From the IMG/VR virus record IMGVR_UViG_3300047470_000274, positions 1-56,403 of that record: a stretch of 56,403 nucleotides of DNA; one strand, 5' to 3'. Under the pieces are notes generated by a model. The model saw nothing but the letters and a program-made list of their open reading frames with translations. It did no database searches and had not been told where the DNA came from. Shown here one piece after another: positions 1 through 6,733 of the stretch. The translations under genes were made by a program, and so were the position numbers. This DNA comes from a virus. Within the stretch, counting starts at the first letter, position 1, and the number at the start of each line of letters is the position of its first letter.

Positions 1-204
1 ATCCTTTCCGGAATAATCCCCCTGATGTCCGAATTGGTCGGATCCCAGCGGTATGAACCCCCCGGGATAAATAACCGGCATGTCCGGTTTGTACCCGTCC
101 GGACCATAGCGCGCGGTAGGTATCTGGAGTCTCCAAAAAGTCCTATCCACGTCACACCCCCTTCGATATACTCGTCGGTGATTGACACCCCCCACATCGG
201 ATGA
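1..204 (+). CDS. possible 3' part of a gene crossing the window ends
   Basis: Base 1 begins an open frame that runs without a stop to a TGA at 202-204. If the window end is joined to its start, the ATG at 56401-56403, which sits six bases after a strong TTGACA/TAGTAT promoter, reads straight into this frame and gives a 68-residue basic protein. No family is recognised and no zinc or membrane motif is visible. The -35 box of the next gene's promoter lies inside its last codons. The call depends on the ends being contiguous, which the window alone cannot prove. Confidence 0.4.
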   Translation: MLSGIIPLMSELVGSQRYEPPGINNRHVRFVPVRTIARGRYLESPKSPIHVTPPSIYSSVIDTPHIG

Positions 205-210
205 TAGGTT
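182..210 (+). promoter_or_regulatory. promoter, leaderless type
   Basis: TTGACA at 182-187, a 17-base spacer and TAGGTT at 205-210. Only six bases separate the -10 box from the ATG at 217, so the transcript would start at or next to the start codon. Confidence 0.7.
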
Positions 211-216
211 GATGGT

Positions 217-684
217 ATGAAGCCCAGAACCCGACATAAGCGCCGCCTCGTCAGGTACCGTCGTCGAGGCCTCCAGATCTTCGGCACCTTCAAGCTCCCC
301 GACGGCCACTACGGCTACCAGCTCACCAAGCACAATTACAACTACGTGCTGGCCGACTCCCTCAGCACTCTGTGGCAACGGGGGTATGCGGAGATCACAC
401 TCCAGTACTGGCGAGAGTCAGACCGCCGAATCCGAGCGGGCTACGAGGGCCTGTCAACCGGTCTCAGCGACATTCTCGACACCGAAGCCGGTCTCCGAGA
501 AGCCCTCGCCACTGCCACCCCCCGGGTAAATGGCCTCGTAGAAGCCCTGGAACAGCCCACCCCCACACACCTCGACGAGCTCGAAAACCCCCGCATCGAA
601 GGCTACTACTTCGAGCACACCTTCGACATCGAGGACCCTGAGGCCGTGATGATTCTCGACCTGTACGAGGAGGACACAGACTGA
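217..684 (+). CDS. hypothetical early protein
   Basis: 155 residues with a very basic start (KPRTRHKRRLVRYRRRG) and an acidic C-terminal half. I recognise no family. The ATG is fixed by the leaderless promoter just upstream, so no Shine-Dalgarno is expected. Its stop overlaps the ATG of the next gene in the form TGATG, so the two are translationally coupled. The basic N-terminus could contact nucleic acid, but that is only a composition-based guess. Confidence 0.7.
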   Translation: MKPRTRHKRRLVRYRRRGLQIFGTFKLPDGHYGYQLTKHNYNYVLADSLSTLWQRGYAEITLQYWRESDRRIRAGYEGLSTGLSDILDTEAGLREALATATPRVNGLVEALEQPTPTHLDELENPRIEGYYFEHTFDIEDPEAVMILDLYEEDTD

Positions 685-812
685 TGCATCGACGTAGGAA
701 GTCGTTCCGCCTCCGGGCTGTGGTCTACTGGGGCATCGTCGGTCTTGCCGGCATACCGTTCCTGGCAACTTCCGGCCTATACCTGATCTTCCTGCTCCCG
801 CCGAAGTACTAA
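684..812 (+). CDS. small membrane protein
   Basis: 42 residues: a basic N-terminus (MHRRRKSFRLR) followed by one hydrophobic helix of about 25 residues ending near PPKY. It is coupled to the upstream gene by a TGATG overlap and followed by AAGGAG for the next gene. Single-pass microproteins of this kind recur in this genome. The function is unknown; membrane insertion is inferred from hydrophobicity. Confidence 0.6.
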   Translation: MHRRRKSFRLRAVVYWGIVGLAGIPFLATSGLYLIFLLPPKY

Positions 813-824
813 CAAGGAGAACTG

Positions 825-1271
825 ATGTTCGCACCCCAACCGGGTATTCCCGACTGGACCAAGCAGGAGCCCGATTCAGATCCGTGCATACACGGTTGTC
901 TGATGGACGGCCTGAACTACCCGGAGTGCCCTGTCCATGGCGAGGCCCCCATCTCAACCATCAAGGCCGCGGCACAGCAGGGTGCCCTGATCACCGGGGA
1001 GAGTCCTGAAGTGGTCGAGGAGGCCATCCTCATGATGGTCGCCAAGCCCACCCAGCCCCTGATCACAGATGACCCGCGCCCTCGGTGTGGAGACCAGTAC
1101 ACGGTGCCTCAGAAGTTCGGGCGGTCGTTTGTGGTGACGTGCAACAAGTACGAGGGCCACACCGACCCCGGCAACAACCGTACATCTCGCCGGCACTGGA
1201 ACGTGCAACATCGGACGGGGTGGTTCACCCGCCCGGCTTCTCCCACGGAGCAAGACAGTCAGGCCAATTAG
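825..1271 (+). CDS. hypothetical protein with Cys/His cluster
   Basis: 148 residues preceded by AAGGAG at good spacing. The N-terminal third carries CIHGCLMDG..CPVHG and the C-terminal third carries C-x15-C with several His (GHTDP, RRHWNVQH), a pattern seen in small zinc-binding phage proteins. No family is recognised and the role is unknown. It is the last gene of the first leaderless operon; about 100 bases without a gene follow, holding the next promoter. Confidence 0.65.
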   Translation: MFAPQPGIPDWTKQEPDSDPCIHGCLMDGLNYPECPVHGEAPISTIKAAAQQGALITGESPEVVEEAILMMVAKPTQPLITDDPRPRCGDQYTVPQKFGRSFVVTCNKYEGHTDPGNNRTSRRHWNVQHRTGWFTRPASPTEQDSQAN

Positions 1272-1334
1272 GCTGACGGTTTAGCTATTCGCACTCACAT
1301 TCGCTCACTTTCCCACCTACGTCTCTAGTGCGCC

Positions 1335-1363
1335 TTGACAGCGCTAAGTCCTACCCATAGGGT
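1335..1363 (+). promoter_or_regulatory. promoter, leaderless type
   Basis: TTGACA at 1335-1340, 17 bases, TAGGGT at 1358-1363, then six bases to the ATG at 1370. It has the same geometry as the promoter at 182-210. Confidence 0.7.
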
Positions 1364-1369
1364 GGGGCC

Positions 1370-1687
1370 ATGCCGTTCGACATCACGGAGCGAGTACAGC
1401 AGAGCAACCCGACGGACCGAGTTCGGGGTACGGTGGTAAACGTCACCGACAGCGGTATCTTCGTCGTCAAGTTTGACGTTGGAGATTACGTGGCATTTCA
1501 GCCGGAGCAGGCCCCGGAGTTTGGTAGGATTCCTCATCTGCCGATTCCCGGGCCTGCTTTGGAGATGATCCGCATGCTGAGGGGACTGCCCCGCCTACCG
1601 CCCGAAGACGTTGGTCCTGCACAGCCCGTAAGACTTCCCGGTCAGAACAGCGCGGTGCGCCTTGACATCCCGAGGCCCACCCCCTAG
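1370..1687 (+). CDS. hypothetical protein, possible small beta-barrel
   Basis: 105 residues. Residues 18-45 (RGTVVNVTDSGIFVVKFDVGDYVAFQ) look like the strand-turn-strand start of an OB-like or SH3-like barrel; the rest is proline-rich. The start is fixed by the leaderless promoter. No family is recognised. The stop lies just upstream of the -10 of the next promoter, whose -35 box is inside this gene. Confidence 0.6.
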   Translation: MPFDITERVQQSNPTDRVRGTVVNVTDSGIFVVKFDVGDYVAFQPEQAPEFGRIPHLPIPGPALEMIRMLRGLPRLPPEDVGPAQPVRLPGQNSAVRLDIPRPTP

Positions 1688-1690
1688 CAT
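1662..1690 (+). promoter_or_regulatory. promoter
   Basis: TTGACA at 1662-1667, 17 bases, TAGCAT at 1685-1690. Unlike its neighbours there is no ATG six bases on; transcription would start near 1697, about 100 bases before the next convincing gene. Confidence 0.6.
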
Positions 1691-1794
1691 TTGAGGCGCA
1701 GCATGAGACCGAGCCCCACCTCGGAACCAGTCATAAGAGTTACCGTCAGCCCGGCGGTTACCGGGTCTTTAAACAGAAGTCGTACGGGGGTACG

Positions 1795-2148
1795 ATGCTG
1801 GCACTCACACACTGTCCCCACACAGCACAAGGGGCCTGCACACGATGCTGTCGGGCCCAACCGACGTTATTAACATACTACGGTATGAAGTCGGTTGGGT
1901 TACCGATAACCACGCTCGAGGAATGGGAACAACAGATGGCGCAGGACAGAAACATGGCCGATGCCCAGATGCTCGCCGGCGGGGTTGACCCCAAGCTGGT
2001 CGGGCTTCGGCAGTTCGCCCTGACCGCATCGATCAAGCTCCACACATCGCCTCAGGATGAGCGGCCTTCGGAGTTGGTTCAGAGTTCTGTGGTACTCAAG
2101 GACGCTGAGCGATTCATGGGCTTCCTGCTGGGTGGTACGATCTCGTGA
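1795..2148 (+). CDS. hypothetical protein, optional N-terminal Cys cluster
   Basis: 117 residues from the ATG at 1795. That start includes a Cys-rich segment (HCPHTAQGACTRCC) that would suit a zinc ribbon; a shorter form would start at the ATG at 1885. The main body is a helical, acidic domain (TTLEEWEQQMAQDRNMADA) of unknown family. RBS support is weak at both starts. I prefer the longer form because Cys pairs are so common in the small proteins of this phage. Confidence 0.5.
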   Translation: MLALTHCPHTAQGACTRCCRAQPTLLTYYGMKSVGLPITTLEEWEQQMAQDRNMADAQMLAGGVDPKLVGLRQFALTASIKLHTSPQDERPSELVQSSVVLKDAERFMGFLLGGTIS

Positions 2149-2157
2149 GGAACCCAG

Positions 2158-2358
2158 TTGGTCTCGTGCCCGACCTGCCGGCGGTATCATCCATGCATCT
2201 GTCATGGAATCTCTGTTAGGCGATCTGTGGTCCTCCGAGGAGGATCCACCGCCGCCCCGGTGCTCGGATTGCGGGTTGCTGGTGACAGAGGAATGGGTGG
2301 ATCGGGGGATTTTCCGATTCCACACAGCGACCGGGCTGTTCCAGTGCCCGGAGATTAA
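2158..2358 (+). CDS. possible small Cys-rich protein, overlaps the next ORF
   Basis: A TTG start with GAGGA six bases upstream opens a frame whose first residues are SCPTCRRYHPCICHG, a compact zinc-ribbon-like cluster. The remainder is low-complexity and looks non-coding. It overlaps the better-looking ORF at 2204 in a different frame. It may be a real microprotein, or the N-terminal half of a frameshifted protein with two ribbons; a sequencing error is also possible. Confidence 0.3.
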   Translation: MVSCPTCRRYHPCICHGISVRRSVVLRGGSTAAPVLGLRVAGDRGMGGSGDFPIPHSDRAVPVPGD

Positions 2359-2362
2359 GTGA
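2204..2362 (+). CDS. small zinc-ribbon-like protein
   Basis: 52 residues. Residues 20-23 are CSDC and a further Cys lies near the end (FQCPEIK), with a His between, a common small phage zinc-ribbon layout. No clear RBS precedes the ATG, which fits either leaky initiation or expression by a frame change from the ORF at 2158. A strong hairpin terminator follows three bases after the stop. Confidence 0.5.
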   Translation: MESLLGDLWSSEEDPPPPRCSDCGLLVTEEWVDRGIFRFHTATGLFQCPEIK

Positions 2363-2365
2363 CCA

Positions 2366-2395
2366 GGCCCCGGGTGCTCATACAGGCCCGGGGCC
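2366..2395 (+). terminator. hairpin terminator
   Basis: Perfect 9-base arms GGCCCCGGG (2366-2374) and CCCGGGGCC (2387-2395) with a 12-base loop, directly after the stop at 2362. No long T tract follows, as is usual in actinobacteria. Confidence 0.65.
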
Positions 2396-2407
2396 TTCCG
2401 GTGTGCC

Positions 2408-2437
2408 TTGCGGGCGGGGGCTGCGGTATGGTAGCCT
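2408..2437 (+). promoter_or_regulatory. promoter
   Basis: TTGCGG at 2408-2413, 18 bases, TAGCCT at 2432-2437, ahead of a GGAGGGGG ribosome-binding site and the ATG at 2463. It would drive the operon from 2463 to about 4293. Confidence 0.45.
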
Positions 2438-2462
2438 ATGCCTATAGCCGAATGGAGGGGGC

Positions 2463-2579
2463 ATGAAGAAGATACTGATACACGGTTTGGCTGTCGCGGG
2501 GGTCCGAGCCTCGGTCTTTCTGACGGCAAGCCTCGTACTGCAGTTCACGGATTTTCATCTATCGTTTGTGTGGAGGTAG
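2463..2579 (+). CDS. small membrane protein or leader peptide
   Basis: 38 residues, mostly hydrophobic (HGLAVAGVRASVFLTASLVLQF), with a very strong upstream RBS (GGAGGGGG). It ends with codons that overlap the GGAGGT ribosome-binding site of the papain-like gene, so its translation may control the downstream gene. It could be a single-pass membrane protein or a secretion-signal-like peptide. Confidence 0.5.
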   Translation: MKKILIHGLAVAGVRASVFLTASLVLQFTDFHLSFVWR

Positions 2580-2582
2580 TAC

Positions 2583-3104
2583 ATGCTGCCCGGAGACTTC
2601 TTTCTCGCGCCGATACAGGGCGCGGTAGGGCGGGGTATCGCCATTGGCCAGTGGGCCAACGGTGAGGGGTTCAAGAAGATCCAGCACGCCGGGATCTACT
2701 ACGGCAATGGGTACACGGTCGAGGCCATGCCGGGCGGGGCCATCATGGGCCACCTGGACGCCTACCGTGAGGAGGACCTGATCTGGTCTTCCAACGCGTT
2801 CGACCTGACCCAGAAGCAGCGCGACGCCATCTGCATGGCCGCCAAGGGGTATCTCAAGACTCCGTACAGCTTCCTGGACTACGACGCGCTGGCCGCCCGC
2901 CGGTTCCACATCCCGGTACCCGGGCTGGAGGACTACATCAAGGCGACGGGGCACATGATCTGCTCCCAGCTGGTGGACCAGTGCTACATCGACGCCGACG
3001 TGCAGATCTTCCACGACGGTCGCTGGCAGGGCTACGTGACGCCGGCCTCGCTGGACAACGAGATCAAGGCTCGGCTGGCCTACCGGATGAGCCAGGGGAT
3101 CTGA
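2583..3104 (+). CDS. permuted papain-like (NlpC/P60, YiiX-type) hydrolase
   Basis: 173 residues. The permuted papain-fold signature is visible: His in IQHAGIYYG near residue 36, then TVEAMPGG, YSFLDYDAL, and the likely catalytic Cys in MICSQLVDQCY near residue 122. In this superfamily Cys-His enzymes cleave peptide, amide or ester bonds in cell-wall or lipid substrates. There is no signal peptide. It lies among early genes, not in the lysis cassette, so a role in host takeover or superinfection is as likely as lysis. The GGAGGT RBS is excellent. Family assignment is fairly firm; the substrate is unknown. Confidence 0.7.
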   Translation: MLPGDFFLAPIQGAVGRGIAIGQWANGEGFKKIQHAGIYYGNGYTVEAMPGGAIMGHLDAYREEDLIWSSNAFDLTQKQRDAICMAAKGYLKTPYSFLDYDALAARRFHIPVPGLEDYIKATGHMICSQLVDQCYIDADVQIFHDGRWQGYVTPASLDNEIKARLAYRMSQGI

Positions 3105-3202
3105 TGAAGACCAAGAAGCGGTACATAGCTGTCGCGCTGGCGTTGATAGCGCCGCTGTACATCTTCTCTATAGTGATGGTCTACCTGGCAAGGAGCATGT
3201 GA
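3104..3202 (+). CDS. small membrane protein
   Basis: 32 residues: MKTKKR then one strong transmembrane helix (YIAVALALIAPLYIFSIV). It is joined to both neighbours by TGATG overlaps, so the operon is tightly coupled. Function unknown. Confidence 0.6.
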   Translation: MKTKKRYIAVALALIAPLYIFSIVMVYLARSM

Positions 3203-3516
3203 TGGGACAACCGGACATCAATGAGATGACCTTGGTCATCGAGTGGGATGGGCCTGCGCCCAAGACGGTCAGGTGGATCGACCACGAGGGGTGTGGGGGT
3301 GAGGGGCGGATAAAGTATACCCCCCTCACCAAGGTGGCTCAGCTCATCGAGGAGTGGGTGAAGCACTGCGCGGTATCCCACGACATCCACCCGCCCAAGC
3401 CCCGGTGTAGCTACTCGGCCACCCTGACTTCGGCCGATGGTAGCGACGAGGAAGTTGAGGTTCGGTGTCGCATGGACCAGCACAACGACAGCACCAAGCA
3501 CTGGCTGGAGATCTGA
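3202..3516 (+). CDS. hypothetical protein
   Basis: 104 residues. The ATG overlaps the previous stop (ATGTGATG), which favours 3202 over a GTG three bases earlier. The protein has beta-rich stretches (TLVIEWDGPAPKTVRWIDH; CSYSATLTSADG) and four scattered Cys. No family is recognised. Its stop overlaps the next start. Confidence 0.6.
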   Translation: MGQPDINEMTLVIEWDGPAPKTVRWIDHEGCGGEGRIKYTPLTKVAQLIEEWVKHCAVSHDIHPPKPRCSYSATLTSADGSDEEVEVRCRMDQHNDSTKHWLEI

Positions 3517-3944
3517 TGCCCCATAGTCCGGATGCCATCTCGGTGAGAATCACCGACGACATAAACCGGCCGATCGTGGTGCTCTGCGGCTCGACCGAGT
3601 TCATGGACGAGTTCAACGAGGCAAACATCGAGCAGACGGCGATGGGACGCATTGTCCTGACCGTGGGCTGCAACATGAAGAAGCCGCACCCCCTCTGGGA
3701 CACGGTGTCCAAGGCCGAGGCTCTCAAGGTCAAACTCGATGAGCTCCACAAGGACAAGATCCGGATGGCCGACTATGTGCTCGTGGTCGGCACCCGCATA
3801 GGGGATTCCACACGAGCCGAGATCGAGTTCGCCCTGAGCCTCGGCAAGATGGTGGCTTTCTACCATCAGGAACTCGAGATGGAGCTCCAGAACATCCGGG
3901 GGCTGAACCGGCTGATCGTGGCTCTCCGAAAGGATGCCCAGTGA
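3516..3944 (+). CDS. nucleoside 2-deoxyribosyltransferase-like protein
   Basis: 142 residues from an ATG that overlaps the previous stop. It begins with a strand and IVVLCGST near residue 25, then MADYVLVVGTRIGDSTRAEIEFALSLGK near residues 88-115. This is the Rossmann-like layout of the nucleoside 2-deoxyribosyltransferase/DUF4406 group, where a Ser/Thr loop and an acidic residue (E in AEIEFA) handle an N-glycosidic bond in nucleosides or nucleotide derivatives. A role in pyrimidine or purine salvage, or in removing a nucleotide signal, would fit; the exact substrate cannot be read from sequence. Confidence 0.6.
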   Translation: MPHSPDAISVRITDDINRPIVVLCGSTEFMDEFNEANIEQTAMGRIVLTVGCNMKKPHPLWDTVSKAEALKVKLDELHKDKIRMADYVLVVGTRIGDSTRAEIEFALSLGKMVAFYHQELEMELQNIRGLNRLIVALRKDAQ

Positions 3945-4099
3945 CTGCGGAGATCATACTGACCGCCATAGTCTGTCTCCTCACCGGGGTGGCTGTCTCA
4001 TACCGGGCAGCTAAGGCGGTTATCGCCGGCAAGGACAAGAGGATCAAGGCACTGACCGAGCGGCTGTCCGTGGCCGAGGGGTGGGAGGAAGAGGACTGA
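3941..4099 (+). CDS. small membrane protein
   Basis: 52 residues from a GTG that overlaps the previous stop (GTGA). An N-terminal helix (IILTAIVCLLTGVAVSY) is followed by a basic linker and an acidic end (GWEEED). It is probably single-pass with a cytoplasmic amphipathic tail. No family is recognised. Confidence 0.5.
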   Translation: MTAEIILTAIVCLLTGVAVSYRAAKAVIAGKDKRIKALTERLSVAEGWEEED

Positions 4100-4293
4100 T
4101 GCCGTACGTAACGGCCAAGCTGGTGGGCTACGGGGTTGTACCGCCGGGGAGCTGGGATGACAGGGGCAAGTTCATCGTGGTAGGTCTTTGGACCTATCGG
4201 GGTAAAGCCTCCAACCCGACGGTGGTAGGCCACTACAAGACATGGCTTAAGGCCGCCGCGGTGAGGAACATGCTCGAGAGGTGCAAGGAATAG
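4099..4293 (+). CDS. hypothetical protein
   Basis: 64 residues from an ATG that overlaps the preceding stop (TGATG). The sequence is compact, with two short beta-like stretches (YVTAKLVGYGVV; FIVVGLWTY) and a C-terminal helix. No family is recognised. It is the last gene before a new leaderless promoter. Confidence 0.55.
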   Translation: MPYVTAKLVGYGVVPPGSWDDRGKFIVVGLWTYRGKASNPTVVGHYKTWLKAAAVRNMLERCKE

Positions 4294-4308
4294 CTTTGCC
4301 GGCGAATA

Positions 4309-4338
4309 TTGACACTGGCTGATCAGTGCCGATAGCAT
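4309..4338 (+). promoter_or_regulatory. promoter, leaderless type
   Basis: TTGACA at 4309-4314, 18 bases, TAGCAT at 4333-4338, six bases, ATG at 4345. The spacer holds CTGATCAG, a perfect 8-base palindrome that could bind a regulator. Confidence 0.7.
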
Positions 4339-4344
4339 GGTGGC

Positions 4345-4722
4345 ATGAGCGAAGCAAATGCGAGGCCCGAGCCTCCCCGGAGGAACCTGAACTACACTGG
4401 TCCTGCCGAGAACAGCCGCAACAAGCAGGTGGGCATCCGAGTGGCCGCGATCAATGCCGCGGTACACTTCTACAGCGACAACCCGAATGCCATAGCCGAC
4501 CCGGACAGCGAGTATGCCCAGGGTCGGCTTTTGGCGTTGGCTTCCAAGATCGAGCGATGGATCGGCCGCGACGAATCGGCGATCAGCGAGCTCGAAAAAG
4601 AAGCCCAGGGAATGCGGGACGGCCTCTCCGTCATTCGCGGCTTGCTCGCGGGGGAGAATGCTCAATCGATCGATGCCGCATTCCGTGAGCGACTCCTGCG
4701 CGAGGCGAGGGTGGTACAGTAG
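4345..4722 (+). CDS. hypothetical helical protein
   Basis: 125 residues, start fixed by the leaderless promoter. A disordered, proline-rich N-terminus precedes a largely helical body with a coiled-coil-like stretch (SKIERWIGRDESAISELEKE). No family is recognised. It is next to a membrane microprotein and an HTH protein just ahead of the terminase region. Confidence 0.65.
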   Translation: MSEANARPEPPRRNLNYTGPAENSRNKQVGIRVAAINAAVHFYSDNPNAIADPDSEYAQGRLLALASKIERWIGRDESAISELEKEAQGMRDGLSVIRGLLAGENAQSIDAAFRERLLREARVVQ

Positions 4723-4881
4723 ATGTTCATCTTCCAGTGCATAGTAGCTGGTGTTTGCGTCGTGGTGGCTGGTGGAGGTGGACTCGCCGCCATAGTAGCG
4801 GGATTCATCGAGGACCACCAGAACAAGGTCGAACGAATAGCCAGAGCGAGGGCCCGAGTTGGGTCGGCCGAGGAGGACTAG
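4723..4881 (+). CDS. small membrane protein
   Basis: 52 residues starting on the base after the previous stop. Residues 3-28 form a hydrophobic helix with a GGGG bend; the tail is charged (EDHQNKVERIARARARVG). Single-pass topology is inferred. The next gene starts inside its 3' end. Confidence 0.5.
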   Translation: MFIFQCIVAGVCVVVAGGGGLAAIVAGFIEDHQNKVERIARARARVGSAEED

Positions 4882-5287
4882 GCCCGACCAAGTTGATGTC
4901 GAGTTGATGCGTCGGCTTTCCTATGGCTACACGGTCATTCAAGCCCACAGTCAACTCGGCATTAGCTTGTCCATGGCCAGAGACCGGGTTCGAGAGCTGA
5001 AGAGACACTCTGGTGCCCACACCCTACCGCACCTGATGTACTGGATGCATACTAACTACCACCTATGGCCCCAGGTGAGAAAGCATCCCACACCCAACCC
5101 GGGTGAGCTGAGGCTGGCGGTACTTCAGATGAGGGCTTGGGGCCATTCGGCCGAGGCGATTCAGACTAAGCTGTACCTCAGCAAAGCTGGGTATGAGCGC
5201 AGGATCAATGAGACACACCGTATAACCCGCACTAACAACGATGCTCATGCCGTCTCAGTGTGCTGGTCAGAGGACATGATCGTCTAG
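4859..5287 (+). CDS. helix-turn-helix DNA-binding protein
   Basis: 142 residues from a TTG start; an ATG at 4907 would remove the first 16 residues. Residues 10-50 (DQVDVELMRRLSYGYTVIQ followed by LGISLSMARDRVRELKR) read as a classic HTH with the recognition helix around SMARDRVREL. A second, weaker HTH-like repeat (LQMRAWGHSAEAIQTKLYLS) follows near residue 90. Lying immediately before the late promoter and terminase genes, it is a good candidate for a late-gene activator or a DNA-recognition partner of terminase. This role is inference from position. Confidence 0.55.
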   Translation: MGRPRRTRPDQVDVELMRRLSYGYTVIQAHSQLGISLSMARDRVRELKRHSGAHTLPHLMYWMHTNYHLWPQVRKHPTPNPGELRLAVLQMRAWGHSAEAIQTKLYLSKAGYERRINETHRITRTNNDAHAVSVCWSEDMIV

Positions 5288-5350
5288 CGTCGCCCCGTGT
5301 GGGTGATGGGTGACCGTCCCGTAAGGGTCCGGCCAACCGGCCGTAGTCCC

Positions 5351-5389
5351 TTGACAAGTCGCTCGTGAGATGCGATCATCAACATGATC
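5351..5389 (+). promoter_or_regulatory. late promoter with palindromic operator
   Basis: TTGACA at 5351-5356, 17 bases, GATCAT at 5374-5379. The -10 region is one arm of a perfect inverted repeat, GATCAT-CAAC-ATGATC (5374-5389), a natural site for repression or activation of the late operon. The 181-base gap 5288-5468 also holds a short CGGCC/GGCCG hairpin near 5331-5345 and nothing else evident. Confidence 0.5.
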
Positions 5390-5468
5390 TCGCCGGAGCG
5401 GGTCCCTTTTGCCCACGGGAGGGATTCGCTTCGGCGGGCGGTGTTTCTAAGATGCTGGGAGGAAGACC

Positions 5469-6131
5469 ATGAAACCGGCTACGGCTCGGGTGGTCGACTT
5501 CCGCGATGCCGAGGAGAGCCCCGACGAGGACGCTCGGCCAGTTAATGCCAATGGTGAACTCATGACCGGGAAGCAAGTCCGGGCACGAGCTCGTCGTAAG
5601 CTTCAGAAGGGCAAGAGGCTTGACGACGAAACCTTCGAGGCTTGGGCTGGCAAGCCAATCGACCAATGGGACATCGAGGAACTCGCGCGAGGTCGAACCC
5701 GTGATGGCGGGGGTCGTTTCAGAGGCAAGCCGCCTCAGTACATGCCCCGCGCGGTACACGAGCGAATCGCCGAGCGGTTCAAGATGCTGGTCAGGGATCA
5801 GCTGAACGTATCCTCGGTAACTGCCCTTGGGGTCATCCAGAACCTGCTGATCAATGAGGAACTGGACGACAAGGGCAAACCGATCGTGCCGGCAAGCACC
5901 AAGCTGGATGCTGCCAAATGGCTGGTCGAGCACGTGGTGGGTAAGGCTGTACAGCCTACTCAGACTGACGTCTCGGTGAAGCTGCAGGGCATTCTCGGTG
6001 CGGTCATGGTGAACCCGATCCTGGGTGACGCTGATGGACCGCCTGCTCTCCCCCGGGGCTACACGGCTGGTCACTTCGGTACTCGAGGTGAGCCGGTACT
6101 CGACGTAGAGTCGGAGTGGGAAGATGATTGA
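5469..6131 (+). CDS. putative terminase small subunit
   Basis: 220 residues, GGAGG six bases upstream. The C-terminal half (RAVHERIAERFKMLVRDQL ... STKLDAAKWLVEHVVGK) resembles small-terminase proteins, in which a helical core and the 'K.LDAAK.L...V.GK' segment precede the motor-binding tail. The N-terminal 80 residues are charged and probably disordered. The small subunit recognises viral DNA and hands it to the large subunit. Position, five genes from the capsid block and just before the large subunit, supports this; the family match is by eye only. Confidence 0.5.
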   Translation: MKPATARVVDFRDAEESPDEDARPVNANGELMTGKQVRARARRKLQKGKRLDDETFEAWAGKPIDQWDIEELARGRTRDGGGRFRGKPPQYMPRAVHERIAERFKMLVRDQLNVSSVTALGVIQNLLINEELDDKGKPIVPASTKLDAAKWLVEHVVGKAVQPTQTDVSVKLQGILGAVMVNPILGDADGPPALPRGYTAGHFGTRGEPVLDVESEWEDD

Positions 6132-6426
6132 CGCGGCCTGCCAGATCTGCGGTATAGTGGGAAAGACTGCCCATACCGAAGCGGAGGAGGCTGGGATTCG
6201 CAATCACAAGTTCTCCGAGAACGGGGAGCTGGTGACCACGGATCGCCGGCCCAAGGCCGTGGCTCAGACCCAAGCGCCTACGGTGATCATCCGAACGGTC
6301 GATACCTCACTCCGTCGGTTGCTTTTCCAGAAGGGTGTTCTCGACGATGCGGACCTCGCCTCTCTTTTCAACTTTGACCTCGGCTCTGCCCGAGATCGAG
6401 AAGCTGGGCCGGCTGAGGGAACCTAA
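6124..6426 (+). CDS. hypothetical protein with CxxC
   Basis: 100 residues overlapping the previous gene by eight bases. The N-terminus has CQICG, then an H-rich stretch, suggesting half of a zinc site; the C-terminus (TVIIRTVDTSLRRLLFQKGVLDDADL) is helical. The 3' end is overlapped for about 80 bases by the JAMM gene in another frame. Function unknown. Confidence 0.5.
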   Translation: MIDAACQICGIVGKTAHTEAEEAGIRNHKFSENGELVTTDRRPKAVAQTQAPTVIIRTVDTSLRRLLFQKGVLDDADLASLFNFDLGSARDREAGPAEGT

Positions 6427-6721
6427 TGAGGCTTGCGGGATCCTGCTGGATATCCCCTGGCGCAAGTCCGACGGCACCATGAGCTTCATCAAGGAGCTCC
6501 CCAACCGATCGATGCAATCGGGCAAGTACAAAATCAATCCCGTCGACTTGAGGTTGGTCCTGGAAGGCCTCGAGGATGTCGAGGATGTTGCCATCTGGCA
6601 TACCCACCCATCGGGCTTTCTGGGCCCCTCGGAAGGCGACTTGCTTTACCGCCCCGATCCCCAGATCTGGATGGTAGTAGTAGCCCTGACCGAGCAAGGC
6701 CCCGTAGCTACCTGGTTCTGA
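6347..6721 (+). CDS. JAB1/MPN (JAMM) metallopeptidase-domain protein
   Basis: 124 residues from the ATG at 6347 (a GTG at 6335 is the alternative). The complete JAMM zinc-protease signature is present: a Glu in PNEACGILL near residue 31, then HTHPSG...PSEGD near residues 85-97, with both zinc His and the Asp. In other phages this domain occurs in tail-tip assembly proteins beside NlpC/P60 domains; here it lies between terminase genes and no other capsid protease is evident. It may process a structural protein. Catalytic competence is well supported, the target is not. Confidence 0.7.
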   Translation: MRTSPLFSTLTSALPEIEKLGRLREPNEACGILLDIPWRKSDGTMSFIKELPNRSMQSGKYKINPVDLRLVLEGLEDVEDVAIWHTHPSGFLGPSEGDLLYRPDPQIWMVVVALTEQGPVATWF

Positions 6722-6733
6722 GAGGAGGATCTC

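Noticed and set aside
1703-1873. 56-codon ORF just after the TTGACA/TAGCAT promoter at 1662-1690
   Set aside because: The start is 12 bases after the -10, not six, there is no RBS, and codon choice is poor; the overlapping ORF at 1795 looks better.
3730-4818. 362-codon minus-strand ORF
   Set aside because: Antisense to several well-coupled plus-strand genes with RBSs and a leaderless promoter; long antisense frames are common in GC-rich DNA.
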